This document shows positions 41,668-50,525 of a stretch of 64,000 nt of DNA, one piece after another. How positions within the stretch are numbered: position 1 is the first letter of the stretch; every line of letters starts with the position of its first letter. This stretch comes from Spirochaeta sp. UBA5339 (GTDB lineage: Bacteria > Spirochaetota > Spirochaetia > DSM-2461), in contig DHQL01000012.1 in the NCBI GenBank assembly GCA_002408085.1, positions 1-64,000 of the forward strand, written 5' to 3'. Below the pieces are notes generated by a model. That model was given only the letters and a program-made list of their open reading frames with translations, was not told where the DNA came from and did not search any database. The position numbers and the translations under genes were made by a program.

Positions 41668-42702
41668 TCAGGGACCTAACTGTTCTGCAAAGGCCGTGGC
41701 CTTTTTCATGACCGCCGCATTCTCGGTAACAATTCCAAGGCGCTCGGCCCGTTCATTGCAGGAGAGCAGGCAGCTCTCGTAGAGGGCCGATGCCCAGCGG
41801 TCGATGTCTGCATCAGGCAGGGTTCCCACCATAACACCCTGACTCTTCAGGTATCCGATATTCTCTTGAAGTTCCTCTTCGAAGATCTTTACAGAGTAGG
41901 CTGATGCAGCATCAGCGGCTTCCTTGAAGATTGCCTGGATATCGGCAGGCAGGCTCTCCCAGGTATCCTTGTTTACTGTGATCGGGTTGCCCGCAGCGTA
42001 GGTGCCGTCAAACATAAAGAAGGGAGCCTGCTCGTACCATTTCAGCTGAACCATGGGATTGAAGGCCATCTGTGTGGCGTCCACAATTCCTCTGGAGAGG
42101 AAGTCATAACCGTCGGGGGGGAACATATTTACAATGGACATTCCTACAGCCTCGAAGGCATCGATATTTCCACCGGCTCCGAATTTCAGTCCCCTCAGGT
42201 CGGAAAGACCGTCAAAGGATTTTTTGGAGGCGAAGGCATTGGCTCCGCCGGCGGCAAAGGAGAGGTAGACAATGTTGTTCTTCTCTGCCTCGGCCTGGAT
42301 AAGCTTTGAGGTTTCGGGATCTTCAAAGACCAGGTAGTTGTAGTAGTCAACGGCCTTCTGCTGTCCCCCGGGAATCCAGCTGGGGAAGTTCAGAAGGGGA
42401 ATGTGGTCGCCATGGGGCATATGACCCATGGGGATAACATCAACGGAACCCGACTTTACAAGGTCCAGCTCCTCGGGGGGAGAGGCCAGGGTTCCTCCGG
42501 GAAAGCGGGTGAACTCCACACGGCCTCCGGACTTCTCCTCCACCTGATCCAGGAAGTAGTAGAACACCTTGGTGGCAGGCTCTGTCACATTGTTGGTACA
42601 GGCCGCTTTGAGTTTGATCACATCCGAGTCACCCTGACCGGCGGCTGAAAGACCGGCGGCGGCAAGAAGAGCAAAGACCAGCAGGAAGCATGTTTTTTTC
42701 AT
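41668..42702 (-). CDS. dctP: TRAP transporter substrate-binding protein
   Basis: The 344-residue protein has a signal peptide ending near LSAAGQ and then a DctP-type fold with LKAACTNNVTEPATKVFYYF, RVEFTRFPGGTLA and LKFGAGGNIDAFEAVGMSIV. Near residue 175 DctP proteins keep an Arg that binds the ligand carboxylate; here the equivalent stretch LRGLKFG lacks an obvious R-x-P pair, so the ligand may not be a simple C4-dicarboxylate. It is the last gene of the operon (flavoenzyme-dctQ-dctM-dctP) and should deliver an anionic organic solute in the periplasm. Confidence 0.88.
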   Translation of the reverse strand: MKKTCFLLVFALLAAAGLSAAGQGDSDVIKLKAACTNNVTEPATKVFYYFLDQVEEKSGGRVEFTRFPGGTLASPPEELDLVKSGSVDVIPMGHMPHGDHIPLLNFPSWIPGGQQKAVDYYNYLVFEDPETSKLIQAEAEKNNIVYLSFAAGGANAFASKKSFDGLSDLRGLKFGAGGNIDAFEAVGMSIVNMFPPDGYDFLSRGIVDATQMAFNPMVQLKWYEQAPFFMFDGTYAAGNPITVNKDTWESLPADIQAIFKEAADAASAYSVKIFEEELQENIGYLKSQGVMVGTLPDADIDRWASALYESCLLSCNERAERLGIVTENAAVMKKATAFAEQLGP

Positions 42703-42724
42703 ATTAATCTCCTTATATTCTTTA

Positions 42725-44038
42725 TCACTTCATCAGCAGGCTGGGGATGAAGGTGACAATTTGCGGGAAGAGGGCGATAAGAATGACCATGACGAACTCA
42801 ACAATAAAGAAGGGAAGCACTCCCTTGAAGACTTCGACAGGATCAACCTTCAGAACATTTGAGACCGCAAAGACATTCATGCCGATGGGCGGCGTAAGTC
42901 CGGCGATCTCGGTGATAAACACAAGTACGATACAGATTACATAGGGGTCGAATCCCAGGCTTACCAGCAGGGGGAAGACGATGGGAATCGTTATAATCAG
43001 GATGGAGATGATATCCATCACGCATCCACAGAAGATGTAGAAGAGAAGAACGATCAGAAAGATGATCATCGGAGGCATCTGCAGGGAGGTGATAATATGG
43101 GCGAAGCTGTCGGCCAGGCCGCTCAGGGCAATAAGCCGGCTGAAGATTGTTCCGCCGATGATGATGGGGAAGATCCCGGCGTTGATAACAACCGCCTCCC
43201 ACACAGCCCGGGCAATCCTCTGCACGGGCATCCTTCGTGCAAAGGCGTAGAGGATTACCGCAAAGGAGCCGATGGCGCCGCCCACGGTGGCAGGGAAGAA
43301 TCCCTTGTAGGTTCCCACCACGATCAGTGTAAAGAGGGCGAAGATTGGAAGAAGGAATCGGATTGTCTTCAGCTTTTCCAGAATAGAGACCCGGGGCTCA
43401 TCCCTGTTGACTCCGGGAATCTTATCGGGGCTGATCCAGGAGATAATCAGGATCATCAGACAGATCAGCACTCCCGTCAGAAGTCCCGGTCCGATTCCGC
43501 CGGTCAGGGCCCGTCCCACGGAGATGTCCGTCAGGATGGAGAAGATCAGAATACCCATACTCGGAGGAATCAGGGTTGAGAGGGCGCCGGCTGCGGTGAT
43601 GCAACCCATGGAGACCCTTTTGTCGTAGCCGTGGCGTTCCAGCTCGGGCATGGCGATCTTGCCGAAAACCACATTTCCCGAGATCGAGATGCCGCTGCAG
43701 GCGCCGAAGATGGCGTTTCCGCCGACAGTGGCCATCAGAAGGCCCCCCCGGACCCGGCCGATCCACTTCTTGGCCGACGAGTAGGCGTCCTCGGCAATTC
43801 CCGTCTCACCTGCCAGAACTCCCAGCAGCATAAAGAGGGGCAGTACCGCAAAGGTATAGGAGGCGGCCAGGTTGACCGGCGCGCTGGTAAACTGGGTCAG
43901 GGCGAAGACCTGTCCCCCGATCATCCAGAATCCGATGAACGAGGCGGTGAGCATGGAGACAAAGATGGGAATACCCATGAGCACCATGGCGAACATTCCG
44001 ATAAATGATACGAGTCCGATTATTGCCTGTTCAGTCAT
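42725..44038 (-). CDS. dctM: TRAP transporter large permease
   Basis: The 437-residue protein has about 12 helices and typical DctM blocks: GMFAMVLMGIPIFVSML, NAIFGACSGISISGNVVFGK, AAGALSTLIPPSMGILIFS, and GCVMDIISILIITIPIVFPL. The ATG at 44038 follows GGAGGAG and overlaps the small permease gene by 8 bases; an upstream frame extension has no support. It forms the solute channel driven by a sodium or proton gradient. Its length and order in the operon are normal. Confidence 0.92.
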   Translation of the reverse strand: MTEQAIIGLVSFIGMFAMVLMGIPIFVSMLTASFIGFWMIGGQVFALTQFTSAPVNLAASYTFAVLPLFMLLGVLAGETGIAEDAYSSAKKWIGRVRGGLLMATVGGNAIFGACSGISISGNVVFGKIAMPELERHGYDKRVSMGCITAAGALSTLIPPSMGILIFSILTDISVGRALTGGIGPGLLTGVLICLMILIISWISPDKIPGVNRDEPRVSILEKLKTIRFLLPIFALFTLIVVGTYKGFFPATVGGAIGSFAVILYAFARRMPVQRIARAVWEAVVINAGIFPIIIGGTIFSRLIALSGLADSFAHIITSLQMPPMIIFLIVLLFYIFCGCVMDIISILIITIPIVFPLLVSLGFDPYVICIVLVFITEIAGLTPPIGMNVFAVSNVLKVDPVEVFKGVLPFFIVEFVMVILIALFPQIVTFIPSLLMK

Positions 44039-44627
44039 GGCACTCCTCCGCAAGTGAAAAATCCGCTGCCGACTCCCTCTCCCTCTGGGTTTCCGGCTCA
44101 TCATCACTGCCCAGGATCACCTCACGCAGGGCGGTCCAGCAGAAGGCGGCGGCAAGCATCAGAAAGCCGATGCTCAGGCAGGCGGTAAAGGGCCACAGGG
44201 GGATGCCCCAGGCTCCCGAAACGGTTTTGGATTTGAGCTGAAAGTTCCGTGCCACAAGACTCAAGGTTCTGTAGCTGATGAGCAGGCAGAACCCCATGCC
44301 CAGCAGGGAACCCAGACATTTGATAAACTGTCTGACCCCCGGGGAAAATTTCTTCTGCAGTATCTCAATGCTTGTAAAGCCGTTGTGGATCTGCGAGAAG
44401 GGGGCCGCCAGAAATACCAGAATTATGTTGAACTGGGCGATCAGTTCCGTGGAGCCCCTGAGGGACTTTGAAAAAAACTTGGCGCCGATCACATCGATTA
44501 CGGCAATCATCATTACCAGAGCCAGACTGACTGCTGCTGCATAGGAGACCCTTCTGTAGAGGGACTGCATCACGCAGTCGGCCCTCAGAAAGCCCTCTCT
44601 CAAGGCTGTTTTCTTCTCTTGAGTCAT
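44031..44627 (-). CDS. dctQ: TRAP transporter small permease
   Basis: The 198-residue protein has four hydrophobic helices and the DctQ pattern (ALVMMIAVIDVIGAKFFSKS, then RGSTELIAQFNIILVFLAAP and FTSIEILQKKF). It pairs with DctM as the membrane part of the TRAP system. It starts 28 bases after the flavoenzyme stop and overlaps dctM. The C-terminal ~25 residues are charged and cytoplasmic. Confidence 0.88.
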   Translation of the reverse strand: MTQEKKTALREGFLRADCVMQSLYRRVSYAAAVSLALVMMIAVIDVIGAKFFSKSLRGSTELIAQFNIILVFLAAPFSQIHNGFTSIEILQKKFSPGVRQFIKCLGSLLGMGFCLLISYRTLSLVARNFQLKSKTVSGAWGIPLWPFTACLSIGFLMLAAAFCWTALREVILGSDDEPETQRERESAADFSLAEECHD

Positions 44628-44655
44628 CTGCTTTCTCCTTTTTTATTTCTCATCT

Positions 44656-46665
44656 TTAAATTCTCTGAGCCGTGGACCAGGCACTCCGCATGGCGCTCTC
44701 AAGGGCTCCGGGCTTCCGGCAGTCCCCGATCATATAGAAGCGTCCGGCGGAGCCGTAGAACTTCATTGCCTCCGGGCTTCTGGCCTTCATTCCTGTGGAA
44801 ATCACAACCGAATCGGCCCGGATGCTCTTCTCCTCTCCCTTCTCTGTATAGAGAACCCGTCCCTCTTCGATGGCTCCGACTCTGACGGAGACCTTGAAGT
44901 GGAACTTATCCAGGGCCTCCCAGGCCTCCTGGAACATGCTGCGGTAGTGGATCAGGGTGGAGTCGGCGGCAATCTCGTCCCGCATCTCCAGAACCGTTGC
45001 CTTATGACCCTTTTCCGCCAGATGCATGGCCACTTCCACTCCCACTTCACCGCCGCCGATCACAACCACCTCGTCCCCCAGGGACCCGGGGTCGTGAATG
45101 GCCCTCTCCGCCGAGACCACATGGGGCAGACCGGTTCCGGGAATCGGAGGAATAACGGGTCCAGCTCCCAGGGCGGTGATCACGGAGTCAAAGCCCTCTT
45201 TCCGGATCTCTTCGGGGGTGACCCTTCTGTTCTTTTCAACAGAAATGTCCCGTTTTTCCACCTGACGGATCAGGTAGTTTTTGAAATCCCGCAGAGGCCA
45301 CTTGAAGCTGATATAGTCCGAGTGCTTTATGGCTCCTCCAAGCTCATCTTCCGCCTCAAAGAGGGTGACCCTGTGGTTACGGTCGGCCAGCTCCATGGCC
45401 GCCTTCATTCCCGCGGGGCCACCTCCGATAACGGCGATCTTCTGGGGTGCACCGGGCTCCTCGATAATCTGGTCCATCATATGCTCGATGCCGATCAGGG
45501 GATTTACGGCGCAGACGCTGACAAAGGGGTCCTCCCTGCCCCGGCCGTGGCACTTGTTGCACCTCAGGCAGGGGACAAGGTCCTCCTCCCTCTCCTCATA
45601 GGCCAGACGGCCGTAGTCGGGGTTGCTGACCCAGCTGCGGGCCATGGAGATCATGTCGGTCTTTCCCTGGGCCACTGCTTTTTCACAGCTTTCAAAGTTC
45701 TGAAAGCCGCCGATCACCGCAACCAGCACATCGGCGCCGCTCTTTTTGATATACTCGCCGTAGTGTAGAAAGGGGGTCTCTTCGGGATTGAATCCCGTGG
45801 GATGTGCAGCGTCCACCGAGGGGCCCCGAAGCTGGACGATATCAAGATCTTTTTCGATCATCTTCAGAAAGTCGGCGCAGTCGGCCAGGTTGTACCCGCC
45901 TTCGGGCTCCTCGCCGCTCAACAGGCACTCCACTATAAAATCATTCCCTACCTCTTTGCGGATCTCCGAGAAGATCATCTTCCCGAAAGCGGCCCTGTTC
46001 TCCAGGCTGCCTCCGAACTCGTCAGTCCGTTTGTTGATCAGGGGTGATAGGAATTTCGACGGGAGCTGTCCCCGGTAGGCCAGATGGATTGAGATCATGT
46101 CCCAGCCCAGCATCTTCAGGATCTTCGCCTGCTCGGCGTAGCTTTCGGCAATCAGCTCCAGGGTCCTTCCGTCGTATTCCGAAGGGTCTCTGTGGGCCTC
46201 GATCATATAGAGGCTGTAGGAGGAAAACTCCCTGCGGCTGACCAGGGGATTGTCCCTCAGCCTCACATCCTCAGCCCGTTCAGGGGTCTCCAGAAGGGGG
46301 TAGGCGGAAGGGGGACCCACAAAGGTACCCATACAGGCTACGGAGTCGTAGAAGTGGATGCCGTCGGCCAGCTGAAGAAGGTAGTTCTGGCAGTTGGGAT
46401 CGTAGAGGTCGTAGTCGGGAAAGTGGGAGACATCCCACTCCATGGGAACTCTGCTGTTCCGGCTGAAGTTGTTGATTCCCATGGCAGTTACCACGGCGGC
46501 ACCGCTTTTGGCCCGGTTCATCAGATGGGTTCTGACGCTGTCGGCGGGGTAGGGCTCAGGGCCCTGAAGAAAGTGGGGCAGGGAGTTGGATGAACAGAGT
46601 CTGTTCTTGAATATTCTGTTTCTCACCATCAGGGGGGAGAGCATATTCTCATACTTGTGGGGCAT
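44656..46665 (-). CDS. FMN/Fe-S/FAD oxidoreductase, 2,4-dienoyl-CoA reductase-like (copy 4)
   Basis: The 669-residue protein has the FMN barrel, CLRCNKCHG followed by CAVNP for the [4Fe-4S] cluster, and an FAD/NAD(P) part with AVIGGGPAGMKAAMELADRN and VVIGGGEVGVEVAMHLAEKG. The active-site region (SIHLAYRGQLPSKFLSP) is the most altered of the four copies and lacks both the HGY-type His-Gly and the Tyr. It is the first gene of the TRAP operon, so its substrate is probably what the transporter brings in. Divergent LysR control is indicated by a 27-bp palindrome upstream. Confidence 0.85.
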   Translation of the reverse strand: MPHKYENMLSPLMVRNRIFKNRLCSSNSLPHFLQGPEPYPADSVRTHLMNRAKSGAAVVTAMGINNFSRNSRVPMEWDVSHFPDYDLYDPNCQNYLLQLADGIHFYDSVACMGTFVGPPSAYPLLETPERAEDVRLRDNPLVSRREFSSYSLYMIEAHRDPSEYDGRTLELIAESYAEQAKILKMLGWDMISIHLAYRGQLPSKFLSPLINKRTDEFGGSLENRAAFGKMIFSEIRKEVGNDFIVECLLSGEEPEGGYNLADCADFLKMIEKDLDIVQLRGPSVDAAHPTGFNPEETPFLHYGEYIKKSGADVLVAVIGGFQNFESCEKAVAQGKTDMISMARSWVSNPDYGRLAYEEREEDLVPCLRCNKCHGRGREDPFVSVCAVNPLIGIEHMMDQIIEEPGAPQKIAVIGGGPAGMKAAMELADRNHRVTLFEAEDELGGAIKHSDYISFKWPLRDFKNYLIRQVEKRDISVEKNRRVTPEEIRKEGFDSVITALGAGPVIPPIPGTGLPHVVSAERAIHDPGSLGDEVVVIGGGEVGVEVAMHLAEKGHKATVLEMRDEIAADSTLIHYRSMFQEAWEALDKFHFKVSVRVGAIEEGRVLYTEKGEEKSIRADSVVISTGMKARSPEAMKFYGSAGRFYMIGDCRKPGALESAMRSAWSTAQRI

Positions 46666-46746
46666 TGTCTGATCCTTTTCGGTTGAAATTTATCTATTCC
46701 ATGATAGGAATGGTCATCAGGGGAAGTCCAATTCATTGTTCTCATA

Positions 46747-46773
46747 TCTCTTATGCGGAAAATGCATAAGAGA
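46747..46773. promoter_or_regulatory. LysR-type operator, perfect 10-bp inverted repeat
   Basis: TCTCTTATGC (46747-46756) and GCATAAGAGA (46764-46773) are exact complements with a seven-base spacer. They contain the T-N11-A core expected for LysR regulators and lie between the divergent lysR-type gene and the flavoenzyme/TRAP operon, 74 bases before the latter's ATG. Confidence 0.7.
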
Positions 46774-46869
46774 AATCTCACCGGAATGTATAAATATGTA
46801 GAAAAGTGATGCCCCGAAGGCCAAAAATGATACCTTTTGTCCCCGGGATGATCCTGTAAAATCTAAGCT

Positions 46870-47793
46870 GTGGATATTAGGTATATTGAATCATTTCTGG
46901 TCCTCTCGGAACTCCTGAATTTTTCCAAAGCCTCCCGGAAGGTCTGTATATCCCAGTCCGCCTTCAGCCGGCAGATTGCCGCCCTGGAGAACGAGTTCGG
47001 CTGCTCCCTCTTTATCAGAGACAAGAGGAGTGTTGAGCTCAGTGATGCGGGGAGGGAATTTCTGCCCCGGGCGGGGAGAATTGTCACGGAGTACAGGGAG
47101 TGGCAGGAGAGTCTGAGGAACGGTTCCACGGGAGATAGTGATACTCTGAAAATCGGTTTTCTTATCGACCTTCCCGCCGAGATCATCTCCCGGGGAGTCA
47201 GACGGTTCAAAACGGCACGCCCCGATGCGGCTCTCAGTTTTTATGACCGCAGCCTGACGGAGATTATCGTTGGTCTGATTGAGGATGATTTTGACTGTGC
47301 CTTTACCCTCACCGCTGAAAACGAGGTCTTCCCCGACTTTGATTCGATCCGCCTCTGCAGCTATCCCCTCTGCGCGGTCTTCCCTCTTTCCCACCCCTTG
47401 GCCGGACGGCGGAGTATAGGTCTTTCGGAGCTGAAGAATGAGGAGCTTATCAGTGTAGAGAGACGTCATTACACACCCGGTTCCAGACAGATCGAGACAC
47501 TCTGCGCCGAAGCCGGTGTGGTGCCGGGAAAATCCAATGCGGTGTCATCGGTTCCCAGTCTTCTCTCAATGGTGGAGTTTGGTATGGGGGTGGGACTGGT
47601 CTCTTCGGCGGCGGAAGCTATGGGCCATCCAAATATCAGTTTCGTTCCCCTCAGAGAGAAGGGGGCCCTCTGTCATCTCGTCCTCCTCTGGAAAAAGTGC
47701 AATGGAAAAGCTCTGCTGCTACCATTTTCAGAGAGTCTGCGGGACCTTGTCAGAAGTTGTACAGATATTCGGGAATGGACTCCAATCCACTGA
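46870..47793 (+). CDS. LysR-family regulator of the TRAP/flavoenzyme operon
   Basis: The 307-residue protein starts at GTG 46870. Residues 1-60 are a LysR winged helix (DIRYIESFLVLSELLNFSKA, then SQSAFSRQIAALENEFGCSLF). Residues ~90-300 are the periplasmic-binding-like effector domain (LKIGFLIDLPAEI, ALSFYDRSLTEIIVGLIEDD, GMGVGLVSSAAEA). It is divergent from the TRAP operon and overlooks a 27-bp palindrome, the classic arrangement for activation by the transported inducer. Copies of this type usually repress themselves. Confidence 0.9.
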   Translation: MDIRYIESFLVLSELLNFSKASRKVCISQSAFSRQIAALENEFGCSLFIRDKRSVELSDAGREFLPRAGRIVTEYREWQESLRNGSTGDSDTLKIGFLIDLPAEIISRGVRRFKTARPDAALSFYDRSLTEIIVGLIEDDFDCAFTLTAENEVFPDFDSIRLCSYPLCAVFPLSHPLAGRRSIGLSELKNEELISVERRHYTPGSRQIETLCAEAGVVPGKSNAVSSVPSLLSMVEFGMGVGLVSSAAEAMGHPNISFVPLREKGALCHLVLLWKKCNGKALLLPFSESLRDLVRSCTDIREWTPIH

Positions 47794-47913
47794 TTTGACT
47801 CTCTTTCAAGGTCCCGAGATGTAACAGATACATCCCTGTTGGAAGGCCACTCTTTGTAGCTATACCCCTTATCCCCCCTTATACTTGTTTTCAGGTATAA
47901 CGGGTTTTGGAGA

Positions 47914-49092
47914 ATGGGAATTAATATCAACAGCAGACTGGCATACAAAATCAGAAACAGGGAGGATGCGGCCTTTTACATCACCCTCCTTGTGTCCGTC
48001 TCAATTATCTTATCGGCTTTTCTTGTGGTTGGTGTCAAGATTGCCGGTCATAAGGAGATCGGACAGGATCTGATCTACCCGGGAATTGCCCTTCTGCAGA
48101 TTCTCGCCATGGTTATGCTCCGCGCCAGGCACGGCTCTGTTGGCACCCATCTCTTTCTTATATCTGTCTTTCTACTGGTTCTCTATATGGACTACAGAAT
48201 CCCCTATAACTATGGTCCCACTATTCTGATCTATGTTCTTCCGGTGGCCTTCTGCATCTTTCTTCTGGAAAAGACTTTCAGAATTATCCTCTTCGCTTCC
48301 CTTTTTCTGGGGGCCTTTGTTTTCAGAACGCTCTATTTTTCCGGGATGGGCTTTCTGGAGAATTCAATAAATTTTCTTCTGGTTATTCTGTCTGTATTCA
48401 CCATGGTTGTTGTAAAAAATCTGCTTGTTACCCTGAATGAGTACAAGCTGGAGTCTATCAGGAAGCTTCACAATTCAACTCTGAGCATCCTGGCCAATGT
48501 AACCGAGGTCAAGGACAAGGAGACCAACTACCACTTGCAGCGGGTGGAGATGATAGTGGGCAAACTGGTTGTTCATCTTCAGGAAAACAGGGTCTATTCC
48601 CGTTATATTACCTCCAGATATGTTGAAGACATCCGGTCCGCAGCCTTTCTCCATGATATTGGAAAGATCGGTATTCCCGATGCCATCCTCTTCAAGCCCG
48701 CAAAGCTTGATCCCGGGGAGTATGAGATCATCAAGACCCACTCGGTTATAGGATACGAGCTGATAGAGGACGCCATTAAGGATCTGGAGGAGGAGAGTAT
48801 CTACGATCTGGCCCTTGAGATTGTCCGTCACCACCATGAAAGATGGGATGGCAGGGGCTACCCCGATGGTCTGGCGGGAACGGCCATCCCCCTTTCGGCC
48901 CGGATCATGTCGGTGGTGGATGTCTATGATGCCCTGATTTCAAGACGCCCCTACAAGGAGCCCTTCTCTCACAATGAGGCCGTCAGGATTATCAGGGAGG
49001 GCAGGGGAACCCAGTTCGATCCTGACATTGTGGATGCCTTTCTGGAGTATTCCGGAGAGATTCACGATCTGGTGAAAGAGTATCTGGATTGA
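47914..49092 (+). CDS. Membrane HD-GYP domain protein (cyclic-di-GMP phosphodiesterase type)
   Basis: The 392-residue protein has about five or six hydrophobic helices (residues ~20-160) and then a cytoplasmic HD-GYP domain: LHDIGKIGIPD (metal-binding HD) and HHERWDGRGYPDGLAG (GYP). The metal and GYP residues are complete, so c-di-GMP hydrolysis is expected. A short coiled linker (VKNLLVTLNEYKLESIRKLH) joins the two halves. It probably converts an unknown membrane signal into a motility/attachment response. It stands alone before an intrinsic terminator. Confidence 0.87.
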   Translation: MGININSRLAYKIRNREDAAFYITLLVSVSIILSAFLVVGVKIAGHKEIGQDLIYPGIALLQILAMVMLRARHGSVGTHLFLISVFLLVLYMDYRIPYNYGPTILIYVLPVAFCIFLLEKTFRIILFASLFLGAFVFRTLYFSGMGFLENSINFLLVILSVFTMVVVKNLLVTLNEYKLESIRKLHNSTLSILANVTEVKDKETNYHLQRVEMIVGKLVVHLQENRVYSRYITSRYVEDIRSAAFLHDIGKIGIPDAILFKPAKLDPGEYEIIKTHSVIGYELIEDAIKDLEEESIYDLALEIVRHHHERWDGRGYPDGLAGTAIPLSARIMSVVDVYDALISRRPYKEPFSHNEAVRIIREGRGTQFDPDIVDAFLEYSGEIHDLVKEYLD

Positions 49093-49115
49093 GGGGAAGG
49101 AAGGCCGGAAAAAAC

Positions 49116-49150
49116 AGGGTCGTCTCCCGAATTACTGAAGAGACGACCCT
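49116..49150. terminator. 11-bp perfect hairpin between convergent genes
   Basis: AGGGTCGTCTC (49116-49126) pairs exactly with GAGACGACCCT (49140-49150) between the HD-GYP gene and the convergent efflux operon. An A run precedes the left arm, which would act as the T run for the minus-strand operon. Confidence 0.8.
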
Positions 49151-49181
49151 GAAGTAGGAGTCTTTTTAAATAGCTTTTATA

Positions 49182-50525
49182 TCAGAAGGGGTTTATATCC
49201 CCCTCTCCCAGGGCCTGCTGCCACTGGAAGTAGGCGTCCAGATAGTCATAGACCGCGGAATAGTAGTTCAGGGTGGCATTGGACTGACTCAGCCTGGCAT
49301 CCTTCAGATCAAGCTGAGTGGCCATTCCGTTCCGTGCTGAGATCTCCATAATCCTGTAGGCTCTGTCGGCGGTCTCCCTGGTCTTTTCTGCAGAAACAAG
49401 GCGGGATGAAGACTCGGCCAGCAGAAGCTGGAGGTTGCTGATTTCACTCAGGATCTCATCCTGTTTCTTCAGAAGATCCACCTTTGACTGTTCCAGATTC
49501 AGCTTAGCTTCCTCGAGTTTGGCAAAGCGGCTTCCTCCGTAGAAGATGGGGATAGTCAGTTCCAGTCCTGCCTGAAGGGCATTGGTCCCGTCATCGAAAC
49601 TGAACTCGTCATTTGATGCCTGCCATCCGTAACCCAGGGTGGCCGAAAGACTGGGATAGAAGGTCGCTTTTTCGGCATCCTTGTTTATTTCAAGAAGCTC
49701 CACCTGCTGCTGCATGGTCACATAGTCAGGGCGGGAGGAGAGGACACTGCCCGGTTCGGGCCAGGCAGGCTGCTCCGGCAGTCCGAGGGTCAGACCATCG
49801 GTGAGGTTCACCTCTGCTGAGGTATCAATCCCCGCCAGAAGCTTCATATTGTTCAGGGCCAGGTCCCGGTTTCGGGCGGCCTGAGTGGATTCGGGGATGT
49901 TAATCTGCCAGTTTACCTCCGCCTGCAGCACGTCCAGCTCCGAGGCCAGATCATTTTCGTACTTCATCATTATGTCCTGCCAGGTCTCGTAGGCGTTCTG
50001 TTCGGTCTCCTTCTTGACATTGTATACCTCTTCCAGAAGAACACACTGATAGTAGAGCTGTTTTGCCGCCGTCAGGATGCCCTGTCTTGTGGCCTCATAG
50101 ATGGTTCCAGCCATATCGCTGTACTTGCGGCTCGCCTTGAGGGCTTGAAAAACACTCATGTCGAAGAGGAGCTGCTGAACCCCGACGCTGACGGAAAAGT
50201 CATTTTTACTGTTGTAGGGCACATCGGCGTAGATCAGATCATGGTAGCCGTAAGCATTGGTGCCGGCTTCGGCCCCTATGGCATAGGGTGTTGTTATTTC
50301 CAGTAAGTTCCGGGTATATCCGGCGGAGGCTGAGACCATGGGCAGGGCCTGTGACCTGGCCAGCTTCTTCTGGGTCTCCGCCAGTTTTGTATCGATATCA
50401 GCCATGTAGAGGTCTTTGTTGCTCTCCTCCACCATATTCATATAGTCATTGAGACTCAGGTCCAGGGCGCTCAGGCTCTGGAGTCCCAGGCTGAGGCTTA
50501 TCAGTATCAGCGCAATTCTTTTCAT
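49182..50525 (-). CDS. TolC-family outer-membrane efflux protein
   Basis: The 447-residue protein has a signal peptide (KRIALILISLSLGLQSLSA) and long alternating helical segments of the OEP fold (e.g. LAETQKKLARSQALPMVSAS and LEEAKLNLEQSKVDLLKKQD). It is the outer-membrane channel of a tripartite pump. Its start touches the end of the RND gene by one base, and the order MFP-RND-OMP gives a complete efflux operon. Its length is normal for TolC/OprM relatives. A diderm cell envelope follows from its presence. Confidence 0.88.
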   Translation of the reverse strand: MKRIALILISLSLGLQSLSALDLSLNDYMNMVEESNKDLYMADIDTKLAETQKKLARSQALPMVSASAGYTRNLLEITTPYAIGAEAGTNAYGYHDLIYADVPYNSKNDFSVSVGVQQLLFDMSVFQALKASRKYSDMAGTIYEATRQGILTAAKQLYYQCVLLEEVYNVKKETEQNAYETWQDIMMKYENDLASELDVLQAEVNWQINIPESTQAARNRDLALNNMKLLAGIDTSAEVNLTDGLTLGLPEQPAWPEPGSVLSSRPDYVTMQQQVELLEINKDAEKATFYPSLSATLGYGWQASNDEFSFDDGTNALQAGLELTIPIFYGGSRFAKLEEAKLNLEQSKVDLLKKQDEILSEISNLQLLLAESSSRLVSAEKTRETADRAYRIMEISARNGMATQLDLKDARLSQSNATLNYYSAVYDYLDAYFQWQQALGEGDINPF

